From CAZPUI01 sp964415525 (GTDB lineage: Bacteria; Acidobacteriota; Holophagae; Holophagales; Holophagaceae): a stretch of 29,064 nt of DNA. Of the stretch, positions 14,502 through 23,877 are shown piece by piece; the stretch's first letter is position 1; every line of letters begins with the position of its first letter. The translations under genes and the position numbers were made by a program. The notes under the pieces are model-generated. The model worked only from the letters and a program-made list of their open reading frames with translations, was not told the origin of the DNA and made no database searches. The DNA lies in the NCBI GenBank assembly GCA_964415525.1, contig CAYQAS010000051.1, positions 1 to 29,064 of the forward strand, written 5' to 3'.

Positions 14502-16490
14502 CTACCGCAGGGATTCCCCCACCTTGAAGGCCAGGCCGTCCGTCCAAAGGGCCCTCATCAGGCTGCGGTCCTTCTTCCATGCCTCCACACCTTTATCCCG
14601 CTGGTCGAAACCGAAATGCGCGCTCTGGTAACGATGCTCCAGGGCCAGTTCAAGGCGTGTCGCGTCGCCCTCGGGACGTGCTGAGGCGGTCCAGGCTAGG
14701 GTTCGGAAGGCAGAGCCTTCTCTTAGCGTTCCGCACACGGGCTGCATGGTTCCAGGGAGGCGCAGGGAGGCCTGGTAGCTCAGGGTGTCGGTGCGGTACG
14801 ACGCGACCGGATACTGCCGAGGTGCACTCGCCTTCAGGATCAGCCTGGGAATCCCGGGGACGCCTGCCGCCGCGAATGTCCATTCGCTGCCACGTCTCTT
14901 CAAAGCCTCGGGCTGGTCGATCCGCATTTCCAGGATCAGTGGCTGGTCGACGGCATGAGGATCGCCCTTGCATGTGATATCGAGGCTTCCCGTCACCGGA
15001 AGCAACAGCAGCTGGGACATCAGCACCTCGCGCAGGCGCTCTGCGGTCCCCCGCCGGATCAGGGAGCGGAGTCCCCAGCAGTTGCCGACCTCGGTAAGCG
15101 TCAGCGTACCTTTCAGGCGCTCTCCCTCGAACGATCCCTCCAGGCGGATGCCGATGTGCTCTCGCTGGATGGCACGATCCGGCACGGCACTCCACGCCGC
15201 GCCCTCCGGTAGACAGATGAGCACTTTGCGTCCCCTGTGGAGGGAGCTGAGGCGTCCCATGGGCGTGAACTCGTTGGTGGGATCCACCAGGAGGAAACGT
15301 CCCTTCGGAGTCTCGATTTCAGCTTCCAGACCGAGGCTGGCCTCGAGCCGGATGGCGGCGAACACATGGTTGAAGTGGTTGGCAGGCAGTTCCTGTTCGG
15401 ATAGCTCGTAGCCGCCGATGCTGGCGAGGACGGGGAATCCCGTGAATCCCATGGATCGGGCCTCGGCGATGAAGAGGGCCGTCAGGTCCTTGCAGTCCCC
15501 GTATCGCTTGCGAGCCACGTCGGCCGGGTGCTCCGGAATCCAGCCCCTCTCCGGCGTCAGATAGACCTGCTTGTAATCCATATTGCGCCGCATCCAGTCT
15601 CTGAGCGCCGCCAGTCCCTCCCTGCCCCGTGCGCCGGCGAGCCCCAGAGGCGCAGCCGCTCCGCGGGCCTCCGCGTAGTGTCGCTGCTCCCAGCGCGCGA
15701 TCTCGTCCCAGCTTGACCACATTTGTGCAGTCGACTGGGCCGGGTCCTTGAACAGAACGTCCACGAACGGCAACACCTGTATCAGGTGCGGCGCCGCCCC
15801 TTCGCCCCGAGGCAAGACCGGCACCTGCCGCACGCGGATGCCGTGCGTGCCGAGCGGCTCCACCTGGGCACACCAGGGGGCGAAATTCCTCCGTTCCATG
15901 CGAATGTCCACGGCTTTCAGGTCCGTGAACCAGCCTTCCTTCTTCGCTACATCCAGCTCCCACGTGCGAACGGGAATCCACTCCATCAGGGTGATCCTCG
16001 CCATGGGTCCCAGGGGGTGCTGGATGGACTCCAGGGACTCGAAGGCCAGGAGGCTCCCCACCATCGCCCGTCCCAAGACGGCGGACGTACGGGTGCTGAC
16101 ATCGAAGGCCGCTTCCGGGGAGACACCGCTCTCCGTTACCACGTGATCCGTATCCAGTTTGACGAGTTCCCCATCGGGCCTGAGGTTCCAGCCTTTCACT
16201 TTCTTCACCTTGCCGGTTCCACCTCCCAGCCCGTGAAGGGCGAAGACGGCCTCCCCGAGCCCCGCCTCTCTCAGCACCTTCACCAGCCGGAACCGCCGCT
16301 GCCGGATCTCTCCAGAACCCGTATAGGCGACCTCCGTGCGATCCAGGAGCACCCAGGCCTCGGCATCCTCCGGAGCGCGTTCTTGGGCGGCGGCCCTGGC
16401 GGCGCCTGCTGCCCAGTCCGGAAGGCGCGACAGGTCCTGCCCCCGTACCACGAGGGCGCACATCAGGAGAATCCACATGATCCGCGACAT
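14502..16490 (-). CDS. Secreted DUF3857/transglutaminase-like protein with intact Cys-His-Asp
   Basis: A 662-residue protein with a signal peptide (MWILLMCALVVRGQ), a beta-rich DUF3857-type N-terminal domain (about 40-250), a transglutaminase-like core (about 290-410) and a C-terminal domain resembling DUF2569/DUF3858-type tails. The core has a full triad: C333 in RYGDCKDLTALF, H375 in NHFNHVFAAI and D403 in FLLVDPTNEF. Such proteins are periplasmic or cell-surface; their substrates are unknown and the domain may act as a peptidase or cross-linker. It follows its paralogue by 3 bp on the same strand and is surely cotranscribed. It keeps the catalytic residues that the upstream paralogue lacks. 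Confidence 0.85.
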   Translation of the reverse strand: MSRIMWILLMCALVVRGQDLSRLPDWAAGAARAAAQERAPEDAEAWVLLDRTEVAYTGSGEIRQRRFRLVKVLREAGLGEAVFALHGLGGGTGKVKKVKGWNLRPDGELVKLDTDHVVTESGVSPEAAFDVSTRTSAVLGRAMVGSLLAFESLESIQHPLGPMARITLMEWIPVRTWELDVAKKEGWFTDLKAVDIRMERRNFAPWCAQVEPLGTHGIRVRQVPVLPRGEGAAPHLIQVLPFVDVLFKDPAQSTAQMWSSWDEIARWEQRHYAEARGAAAPLGLAGARGREGLAALRDWMRRNMDYKQVYLTPERGWIPEHPADVARKRYGDCKDLTALFIAEARSMGFTGFPVLASIGGYELSEQELPANHFNHVFAAIRLEASLGLEAEIETPKGRFLLVDPTNEFTPMGRLSSLHRGRKVLICLPEGAAWSAVPDRAIQREHIGIRLEGSFEGERLKGTLTLTEVGNCWGLRSLIRRGTAERLREVLMSQLLLLPVTGSLDITCKGDPHAVDQPLILEMRIDQPEALKRRGSEWTFAAAGVPGIPRLILKASAPRQYPVASYRTDTLSYQASLRLPGTMQPVCGTLREGSAFRTLAWTASARPEGDATRLELALEHRYQSAHFGFDQRDKGVEAWKKDRSLMRALWTDGLAFKVGESLR

Positions 16491-16493
16491 ACG

Positions 16494-18440
16494 TCAGCCC
16501 TTCTTCGCGAGGATGACCTGGCGCTGGTGGGCTTCCTGGATCCAGCCAAGGAACTGGCGGAAGCCTTCCCATTCCGTGGCCGGTGCCGTGACCCGGTTCA
16601 CGTCGACGCGGAACACGACCTTGACCTCCCCGGTGACCGGGTCCACCTGGGGAATCCATACCACTTTGCCGAAGCTGTTCTCCCGTTCGAAGAGCTCGGC
16701 CCCCTGTAATTGGTACCCCTTGGGCAGCTTGAACGAAGAGGATCCGACCTGGCTGCTCAGGTAGGGAAGCACGATGGGTACCTTGCGATCGGCAGGGAGC
16801 CGGTCCGGAATGGAGAGCGGCATCGGCATGCCTGGGAAGGGGTACACCTCGCGGGTCCGCCCCGCCTCGCGCTCGACGTGGCCGTTCAGGGTCCAGGTGA
16901 CGCCCACTTTGGGATCCATGGCCCCCTTCACTTCGGCCGAGGCCACCTTGACGTTCTTCATGGACGACTCGCAGGCCTGCTTAAGCTGCCGCCCCTGCTC
17001 CTCCGGAGCGTTGGCCATGAACCGGTGGCGCTCCACGTACTCCGGGTACCCGCCGAAGGAGGCATCCAGCCGGAAGGTATCCCCCTCCTCCTCCAGCTGG
17101 AGAGCGTAGACGTATTTCCGGGCGTTCGAGATCCCTGGAGGCACCTGGATCGGCGCGGAGACGCCCTTCCAGTCCGCCTCCGGATCCAGAGTCATGGCGG
17201 GCACGCCGGTGTAGTTGGGATGAACCAAGCCAGGGGCCGCGAACCGCAGGGTTGGATCGAACCAGACCATCTGGCCACCGGGACCATGGACGCCGATCAG
17301 GTCCGAATCGAACTGCCAGAGGTTCATGCAGGCGAGGTTCATGAATGCCAGGTTCCGGTCTGTCACCTTGGCGATCTTGGGCTTGAGCCCAGCCTCTTTG
17401 AGCAGGCAGTAGAAGAGGAGGCGCATGCCTTCCCAGTTCGTTTTCCTGGTCTTGACGGCCTCTTCCAGGTTCTTCGCCTGAAAGTTCCGCCAGAAGTCCT
17501 TCGGCATGGCCGCCTTTTCGGCGTAGGTGGGCCAGCTGACGTTTGCGATCCGGGCCTCAATCCGCATGAGCAATTCCGCTGCCTTGTCCACGGGTTCAGT
17601 CGGGAGATCCTTGAGGATCATTTCCACGAAATGTTTGAATTCGCGTCCCTTGTCAAACCTTAACTCGTAGCTCTTGCGGTAGAACTCCTTGCTGGCCTCC
17701 TTCCAGTAGGCATCCGGCCCCTTCTTGCCGCTCTCCAACAGTATTTCTGGCTGGTAGTAGATCGTGAAAGTGGGGGGGCGGAGGAGCGGGCGGATGCAGT
17801 AAGGGGGGACCTCCAGTGGGGGGAGGTTCGAAAACGTATATCTCAAATTTCCGCCGGCTTCGGACGTCTCCGGGCGGCCGGCCGCGCCATGGTAGAGGGT
17901 GGTGGCGAGGACCGTCTTCTTGTAGACCTCGATGATCTGCTTCTGGACGGGGAACGCATGCCCGAGCACGAAGTGCCCATAGAGGCCCCGGCTGAATCGC
18001 TGGGGGAGGGCTTGGGCCTGTCCATCCAGATGTTCGGACCAGCGGACCTCGACGACGCAGTCGGAGGTGACGCCCGGAGGAATGATCAGCGTCCGGCTCG
18101 ACTTGCCAAAGCCATTCTCGGCCTGGCGCTCCGCGAAGTCCTTCCGCTTGTTGAATGCGATCTGATTCCCGTCGGGATAGACGGTTCGGCCTGCGATGTC
18201 GTACGCGCCGTCCGGCAGATCCGAGAGTTCGGCCGCAGCGCGCCCCTGATCCGAATAGATTCGCACCCGGTACACGTGGTCCATGGACTTGAAACCGAAA
18301 CAGAGCTTGTGTTCGAGGATGACGGCGCCCTTGTCGCCCTCCTTGATCGCCCACACAGACGGGGGGATGGGCGAGAACGAATCCTCGGCGCCGAGCGGCC
18401 ACAGAAGCAGAATCGGCATGAGGCCTGCCAGCATGCGCAT
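16494..18440 (-). CDS. Secreted DUF3857/transglutaminase-like paralogue lacking catalytic Cys and His
   Basis: A 648-residue protein with a signal peptide (MLAGLMPILLLWPLGAED), then a DUF3857-like beta domain and a degenerate transglutaminase-like core. Aligned by eye with its downstream neighbour, GDCKDLTALF becomes TNWEGMRLLF, so the catalytic Cys is W336. FNHVFAAI becomes FDSDLIGV, so the His is S379. Only D395 in MVWFDPTLRF remains. The fold-defining residues around these points are kept and the frame is intact, so this looks like a pseudoenzyme rather than a dying gene. GGAG lies 6 nt before the ATG. It is the first gene of the two-gene operon; a partner or scaffold role for the active paralogue is inference. 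Confidence 0.82.
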   Translation of the reverse strand: MRMLAGLMPILLLWPLGAEDSFSPIPPSVWAIKEGDKGAVILEHKLCFGFKSMDHVYRVRIYSDQGRAAAELSDLPDGAYDIAGRTVYPDGNQIAFNKRKDFAERQAENGFGKSSRTLIIPPGVTSDCVVEVRWSEHLDGQAQALPQRFSRGLYGHFVLGHAFPVQKQIIEVYKKTVLATTLYHGAAGRPETSEAGGNLRYTFSNLPPLEVPPYCIRPLLRPPTFTIYYQPEILLESGKKGPDAYWKEASKEFYRKSYELRFDKGREFKHFVEMILKDLPTEPVDKAAELLMRIEARIANVSWPTYAEKAAMPKDFWRNFQAKNLEEAVKTRKTNWEGMRLLFYCLLKEAGLKPKIAKVTDRNLAFMNLACMNLWQFDSDLIGVHGPGGQMVWFDPTLRFAAPGLVHPNYTGVPAMTLDPEADWKGVSAPIQVPPGISNARKYVYALQLEEEGDTFRLDASFGGYPEYVERHRFMANAPEEQGRQLKQACESSMKNVKVASAEVKGAMDPKVGVTWTLNGHVEREAGRTREVYPFPGMPMPLSIPDRLPADRKVPIVLPYLSSQVGSSSFKLPKGYQLQGAELFERENSFGKVVWIPQVDPVTGEVKVVFRVDVNRVTAPATEWEGFRQFLGWIQEAHQRQVILAKKG

Positions 18441-18967
18441 CGAATTCTCCAGGTGAGGGAAGTCCAGCAGTCATCCTAAAGCACGTCCGACCGGTATCTA
18501 GAATTATTAATGTCGTCCCGGATGGGTTGAGTTCCCCCCCGGACCAGGCCTCGGGTGCCATGGGGCTGTTGGACGTTGCGATCCGATACGGATGAAGACG
18601 GACTGCGGGCCCCTGTGGCGGCTGTGTGCTCTGCTTCAGCACCATCGCGGTGACGATCACGTCCAGGCCTTGTCCTTCCGGGTGGAAGTGCCGACGACGA
18701 CCTTCTCGCCATCTTTGAGGGTGGAGAGGACGTCTTTCAGCCCCTCGGGAACGCCTTCGCATGGCCCACTTGCTCGGCTTCGGCGCTGGGACACCCTTGA
18801 CCTCGGAGGTGAATATGCACTGGCTGCGCCTTGCAGCGGACTCCTCTGAATGTGTCGTCCGGCCTGTTCGCCCCGCCACACCCGTCCATCATCCCAACCC
18901 CAGGCCGCGAGTCCGACCGTTGGAGGGACTCGCCTCCGCTACGCCATATTTGCGTGACCGCAACGAA
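18441..18967. other. Intergenic region upstream of the DUF3857 pair, with an AT-rich patch and a coding-like relic
   Basis: The region lies between the minus-strand S9 peptidase terminator and the DUF3857 operon start. An AT-rich patch (about 18497-18511, GAATTATTAATGTCG) is the likeliest place for the DUF3857 operon promoter, though no clear -35/-10 pair stands out. On the minus strand, about 18780 down to 18665, a frame reads CEGVPEGLKDVLSTLKDGEK, then VVVGTSTRKDKAWT and a stop. A second frame just upstream reads IFTSEVKGVPAPKPSKWA. This looks like the frameshifted 3' end of a lost gene. Family not recognised. Confidence 0.35.
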
Positions 18968-18988
18968 ACGGGCCCCGTGGGGGCCCGT
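18968..18988 (-). terminator. Intrinsic terminator of the gmk-S41-S9 operon
   Basis: Perfect 9-bp stem ACGGGCCCC/GGGGCCCGT with a 3-nt loop. On the minus strand it is followed by TTCGTTG, and it lies 20 bp after the S9 peptidase stop. Confidence 0.8.
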
Positions 18989-19008
18989 GCTTCAGGAATG
19001 CTTCGGTC

Positions 19009-21030
19009 TTACATGGTCCATTTCTCGCACCAGTCCATCACTGCGGTGTACCACTGTTTGCTGTTGGCGGGCTTCAGCACGAAGTGGTTCTCGTCGGGGA
19101 AGACGATCAATTCGCTGGGTACGCCCTTGAGCTGCAGGGTGTTGAAGAGCTGCAGCGCTTCGGTGTAAACGACGCGGTAGTCCATCTCGCCGTGGGTGAC
19201 GAGCATGGGCTTCTTGAGGTTCTGGGCGCTGTTGTGGGGGCTGTGCTTGGCCCAGAGGGCCTTGGTGGCAGGGCTTTCCCAGGGGAAGCCCTTGAACTCC
19301 CACTTCGGGAACCAGGACTCCTCGGAGGCCACCTGCATGGACTCGGTGTTCCAGATGCCCGCATGGCTCACGAAGGCGGCGAAGCGGTCGGCGTGGTGGG
19401 TGCTGAGCCAGTTGATGGCATAGCCGCCGTAGCTGCCGCCGCAGGCCACGACTTTCTTGGGGTCGGCGTTCGGATAGGCCTTCAGGGCCGTGTTCAGCAC
19501 CGCCATCATGTCGGAGATGGGCTTGCCACCCCAGTCGCCGTTGATCTGGTCGGTGTAGGTCTGGCCGAAGCCCGTGCTGCCGCGAAAGTTCGGGGCGACG
19601 ACCAGGAAGCCGCGACCGGCCCAGGACTGAAGGTTCCAGCGGTAGTGCCAGGAATCGGCGGTATCGCCCTGGGGGCCGCCGTGAACGACGAAGGCCACGG
19701 GGTATTTCTTGGCGGGGTCGAAGCCCACGGGCTTCAGGACGAGGCCATGCACGTCCGGCACCTTGCCGTCGCGCATGGGGGCCCCCTTGGTCCAGAGGTC
19801 CTCGGCGCGGTTGAGCTTCAGTTCATTGTTCAAGGCGGCGTTGTGGCTGGTGAGGACCGTGGGGGCGCCACTGGTGAGGTCAAGGTCGTAAAGTTCGGCA
19901 GGCTGGGCGCTGTTGCTGCTCTGGATAAGGGCCTTGGTGCCCCCGGGATAGACGCTGAAGGCCTCGACCCGCAGACGCTTCGTGAGGGATACGGGGGTCT
20001 TGCCCATCTCCCACTTGAAGAGCGGCTGCTGGGCCTTCTCGCCCGCCTCGAAGAGCAGGGCGCTGCCGTTCCAGGTGTACGCCGACACATGCCCGTCGAA
20101 CTTCTCGGTGGTGGAGACGACCTTGCCTGTGGCGCGATCCATGACCCACAGTTCCCAGCGGTCCGCCTCGTAGACGGGGCGGCGCTGGGCGCGCCAGCTC
20201 AGGTATTTCCCGTCGGGGCTGTAGCGCGGGGTGTTGTCCATGGCGGGGTTCTGGCTGACCTTGCGGATCGCGCCACCGTCGGCCGAGACCTCGTAGATGT
20301 CGCCGTTGGTGCTGATGGCCTTGGCGGCCTCCTCGTGGCTGCCGAAGGCGATGAACTTGCCGTCCGGGCTCCAGGCGAAGCCGTCTCCGGCCGCGGTGCC
20401 GCCGAAGTCCGGCACGTCATGCTTCCAGCCCGCGGTGATGTCCTTCGGGGCGGCGCTGCCATCAGCCTTCACGACGAACAGGTGGCTCACCTGATTCACG
20501 TCGCGGTAGGCGTCGAAGTGGCGGTACATGAGGGCCTTGAAGTGGCGGCCCGTGGTCTTCTTGGCCTTTTCGGCTTCGAGGTAGGCGACATTCTCGGATT
20601 CCACGCCGCTGGGTACGGTGGTTCCGAGGAAGGCCAGGGACTGGCCGTCCGGGCTCCAAACTTGGCCCGAACCGCCGCCGCTCAGCTTCGTGACCTGGGT
20701 CCGTGCGCCGGAGGCGATATCCAGCACCCAGACCTGACCGCCCGCCTGGTAGGACAGCTTCTGTCCATCGGGGCTGAAGCGGGGGCGGCTCTGGCTGCCG
20801 GTGCCGAGATCGAGCGCCCGGGGGGCCTCCGAGCCGAACTTCACCCAGATGCGGGTGGTGCTCTTGTTGGCGATGGGGTCCTGGACCTGGACCTGCCAGG
20901 CGCGGTCGCCCTTGGCACTGACCTGGGGATCGGACACCCGCTGGACGCGGAAGAGGTCATCCACCTGGAGGGGCCGCTGAGCCACGAGGACCACGGCGGA
21001 CAGAGAGAGGACAAGGGCCGAGAGGCGCAT
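19009..21030 (-). CDS. Secreted S9 family peptidase (prolyl oligopeptidase type)
   Basis: A 673-residue serine peptidase with a signal peptide (LSALVLSLSAVVLVAQ). An N-terminal beta-propeller of WD40-like/TolB repeats follows, with repeated SPDG motifs (RFSPDGQKL, VWSPDGQSL, AWSPDGKFI, RYSPDGKYL). The C-terminal alpha/beta hydrolase domain has the nucleophile in GGSYGGYA, the Asp in HGEMDYRV and the His in FPDENHFV. This is the dipeptidyl/acylaminoacyl-peptidase branch, which acts on oligopeptides in the periplasm. Start: GGAG 7 nt before the ATG at 21030. It is the last gene of the operon, 30 bp after the S41 protease gene. Confidence 0.93.
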   Translation of the reverse strand: MRLSALVLSLSAVVLVAQRPLQVDDLFRVQRVSDPQVSAKGDRAWQVQVQDPIANKSTTRIWVKFGSEAPRALDLGTGSQSRPRFSPDGQKLSYQAGGQVWVLDIASGARTQVTKLSGGGSGQVWSPDGQSLAFLGTTVPSGVESENVAYLEAEKAKKTTGRHFKALMYRHFDAYRDVNQVSHLFVVKADGSAAPKDITAGWKHDVPDFGGTAAGDGFAWSPDGKFIAFGSHEEAAKAISTNGDIYEVSADGGAIRKVSQNPAMDNTPRYSPDGKYLSWRAQRRPVYEADRWELWVMDRATGKVVSTTEKFDGHVSAYTWNGSALLFEAGEKAQQPLFKWEMGKTPVSLTKRLRVEAFSVYPGGTKALIQSSNSAQPAELYDLDLTSGAPTVLTSHNAALNNELKLNRAEDLWTKGAPMRDGKVPDVHGLVLKPVGFDPAKKYPVAFVVHGGPQGDTADSWHYRWNLQSWAGRGFLVVAPNFRGSTGFGQTYTDQINGDWGGKPISDMMAVLNTALKAYPNADPKKVVACGGSYGGYAINWLSTHHADRFAAFVSHAGIWNTESMQVASEESWFPKWEFKGFPWESPATKALWAKHSPHNSAQNLKKPMLVTHGEMDYRVVYTEALQLFNTLQLKGVPSELIVFPDENHFVLKPANSKQWYTAVMDWCEKWTM

Positions 21031-21060
21031 TGGTCGCTCCAGAAAAGGGAGGTTTGGGGT

Positions 21061-22653
21061 TCAGGGGTGAGCGGGCGTGCTTTCCTTACGGGCCGCCAGG
21101 AGCGCGGCCTGCTTCTGCTTGAGGATGGCTTCGGCAGTGGGGAGCAGCTCGATGGCCTTCTTGACCTGGGGATCCCGCTCGCAGAGGTAGCGGAAACCGG
21201 CTTCGGAGCCGTGGATCAAGGCCTGCAGTTCGTAGGAGATGTAGTCCCGCATGTCGCGCTGGTTCTTGGCGTCCTTCCAGAGCTCCTCGATCCCAGGGAA
21301 GTTCTGCTCCTTCAGGAAGGCGCGGAAGCGCTCCATCTGGCCCTCGCTGATGGGCTCGCCCTGGACGATGCCGTCCTTGGCCTTCTCGATCAGGGCGAAG
21401 CGGAAGAAGAGACCATCGCGGTAGACCCGGGAGACCGCCGTGGACAGCAACTCCGCCGACACGCGTTCGTCCGGGGTGATGCCGCCAGCTTCAAAGACCT
21501 CGCGGCCCAGGCTGGTCTTGAACACCTTGCCTTTGGGCTTCTCGGTTTCCTTCGCCTGGTCATCCACGAGGTAGTAGTCGTCCAGGCCGTGCTGGTAGTC
21601 CCGCTGGATGCAGCGCCCTGAGGGCGTGTAGTAGCGGGCCGTGGTGAGGTGCAGACCGCGGGTGCGCCCGATCTGGTAAGCCTGCTGGACGAGGCCCTTG
21701 CCCCAGCTCGTGGTGCCGATGACGAGGCCCCGGTCCTGATCCTGCACGGCGCCTGCGACGATCTCGGAAGCGGAGGCGGAATTGCGGTCGATCAGCACGA
21801 TGATGGGGAAGGCGTCCAGCTCCCGGTCCTTGTGGGTGCGGTATTCGTAGGGATCGCGCCCACCCCGTCCCTTCTGGCTGACGATGAGTTCGTCCGGTCC
21901 CAGCAACTGACGGCAGATGTTCACCGCGGCTTCCATGACGCCACCGGGGTTGTGGCGGAGATCCAGGATCAGGGACTTCATGCCCTTGGCCTTGAGGGCC
22001 TCCAGGGCCTTCTGGAATTCCTGCCCGGTCTGCTCGCCGAATTCCTTGATATTGATGAGGCCGACTTCGGTCGTGAACATGAACTTGTAGCTGACGGTCT
22101 CGGAGGGGACTTCCGCCCGCGTCAGGCTGAAGTGGAGCAGCTTCTCCGTGCCCACCCGCTGCACGGCGACCTCGACGACGGAGCCCTTCTCGCCCCGCAG
22201 CTTCTGCACGACCTGGCTGCTGTTCCAGCCCTCTGTGCTCTTGCCGTCGACTTCCTTGAAGTAGTCACCCGGGGCGAGGCCGACCTTCTCCGCGGGGCCT
22301 CCGCGCACGAGCCCCATCACGACCACGCCGTCGGGGCGCTGGCTGATGGTGGCGCCAATGCCGAAGAAGGAACCCTGCTGGTCCTCCCGCATGCGCTTGT
22401 AGTCGTCTTCGGAGAAGAAATTCGAGTGCGGATCCAGGGTGTGGAGCATGCCCTGGATCGCGGCGTGGGCGGACTGCCGCGGCGTGGGAGGCTCCACGGC
22501 GTGCTTCTGGACCAGGGTCAGGACCTCCGCGAGGGCGTCCAGGTTTCGCTGCTTCGCGCGCTCATCGTGGTGAAAGCCTGCCAGCGGGGCGTAGACCGCG
22601 GCGGTGCCGATCGCGGTGATCCAGATCCAGTGCCTGCCCATCCAACGTGCCAT
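21061..22653 (-). CDS. S41 family carboxy-terminal processing protease with PDZ domain
   Basis: A 530-residue protease with an N-terminal membrane or signal segment (HWIWITAIGTAAVYAPLAGF) and the usual LDPHSNFFSEDDY box of the Ctp family. A PDZ domain (about 95-180) follows, then the S41 core with DLRHNPGG, the nucleophile in NSASASEIVAG and the Lys in TTSWGKG, giving the Ser-Lys dyad. The C-terminal extension of about 150 residues is helical and longer than in short CtpA proteins. It cleaves proteins near their C-termini in the periplasm. Start: ATG at 22653, because AAGAGG precedes it by 6 nt; an in-frame TTG at 22683 overlaps the gmk stop but has a worse site. Lies 26 bp after gmk. Confidence 0.92.
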   Translation of the reverse strand: MARWMGRHWIWITAIGTAAVYAPLAGFHHDERAKQRNLDALAEVLTLVQKHAVEPPTPRQSAHAAIQGMLHTLDPHSNFFSEDDYKRMREDQQGSFFGIGATISQRPDGVVVMGLVRGGPAEKVGLAPGDYFKEVDGKSTEGWNSSQVVQKLRGEKGSVVEVAVQRVGTEKLLHFSLTRAEVPSETVSYKFMFTTEVGLINIKEFGEQTGQEFQKALEALKAKGMKSLILDLRHNPGGVMEAAVNICRQLLGPDELIVSQKGRGGRDPYEYRTHKDRELDAFPIIVLIDRNSASASEIVAGAVQDQDRGLVIGTTSWGKGLVQQAYQIGRTRGLHLTTARYYTPSGRCIQRDYQHGLDDYYLVDDQAKETEKPKGKVFKTSLGREVFEAGGITPDERVSAELLSTAVSRVYRDGLFFRFALIEKAKDGIVQGEPISEGQMERFRAFLKEQNFPGIEELWKDAKNQRDMRDYISYELQALIHGSEAGFRYLCERDPQVKKAIELLPTAEAILKQKQAALLAARKESTPAHP

Positions 22654-22679
22654 GTGTTGCCTCTTGGAAAGCGGGGGGT

Positions 22680-23306
22680 TCAAGGGAGGGGCTCGAAGGT
22701 GTCGAGGATGCGCCGGCCCAGGGCCTGCGTCCGCGCCCGGCGGCTGCGGGCGGCCAGGAAGACAGCCTGGAGGTCGCGGTAGGCGGTTTCCAGATCGTCG
22801 TTGATGACGAGATGGTCGTAGAGGCCCATCTGCTCCATCTCATGCCGGGCGTGGCCGAGGCGAAGTCGGATCTGCTCCTCCGTCTCCGTGCCGCGCCCAC
22901 GAAGGCGCGAAGCCAGTGCATCTGCGCTCGGGGGAAGCAGGAAGATCATGATGGCCTCGGGCATGGTCTCGTGGACGTTGCGCGCACCGATGGTCTCGAT
23001 GTCGAGGAGGATATCCCGGCCTTCCGCCAACTGCGCCTCGACCCAGGCGCGGCCCGTGCCATAGCGGTTCTGGTAGACCTGTACCCACTCCAGGAGGCCG
23101 TCTTCTGCGACCATCCGGTCGAAGGTGGCATCGTCCACGAAGTGGTAGTCCCGGCCGTCCACCTCGCCTTCCCGGGGCTTCCGGGTGGTATAGGAGACGG
23201 AGAAGATCAGGCCCGGAAGGTCCTTCACGAGCCGACGCGCCAGCGTGGACTTGCCGGCCCCGGACGGCGCCGAGAGGACGAACACATTGCCCTGGCCTTC
23301 AAGCAT
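22680..23306 (-). CDS. gmk: Guanylate kinase
   Basis: A 208-residue kinase that turns GMP and ATP into GDP. The P-loop is SAPSGAGKST, followed by SVSYTTRKPREGEVDGRDYHF (GMP-binding) and the LLDIETIGARNV segment; family members have LDIDxQG here, so the E/T is a small variation. Length is typical. The ATG at 23306 has CGAGG 5 nt upstream; a longer frame to 23414 exists, but it would reach into the tmRNA promoter and is not conserved. First gene of the gmk-S41-S9 operon, transcribed away from the tmRNA gene. Confidence 0.95.
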   Translation of the reverse strand: MLEGQGNVFVLSAPSGAGKSTLARRLVKDLPGLIFSVSYTTRKPREGEVDGRDYHFVDDATFDRMVAEDGLLEWVQVYQNRYGTGRAWVEAQLAEGRDILLDIETIGARNVHETMPEAIMIFLLPPSADALASRLRGRGTETEEQIRLRLGHARHEMEQMGLYDHLVINDDLETAYRDLQAVFLAARSRRARTQALGRRILDTFEPLP

Positions 23307-23416
23307 CTGGACCTCGCCTGGGTATCTTACCGGGACTCCGGAGGGGGCGCCCCCGTGTATGCTTGGGATCCCACCGGCCTCGACTCGAGGGAACGGGCCG
23401 AGGGGGCGCATCACCG

Positions 23417-23808
<392 letters not shown>

Positions 23809-23811
23809 CTG

Positions 23812-23837
23812 AACAGGGACCCGATTGGGTCCCTGTT
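23812..23837 (+). terminator. Intrinsic terminator of ssrA
   Basis: Perfect 11-bp stem AACAGGGACCC/GGGTCCCTGTT with a GATT loop, followed by TGTGT, 3 bp after the tmRNA CCA. Confidence 0.88.
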
Positions 23838-23877
23838 TGTGTATCGCGACGTCTATCGTTTGAACTAATGAAAAATA

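Noticed and set aside
19084..21621. 845-codon open frame on the plus strand opposite the S9 and S41 genes
   Set aside because: It spans two real genes and their spacer, has no ribosome site or domain, and comes from the same codon bias.
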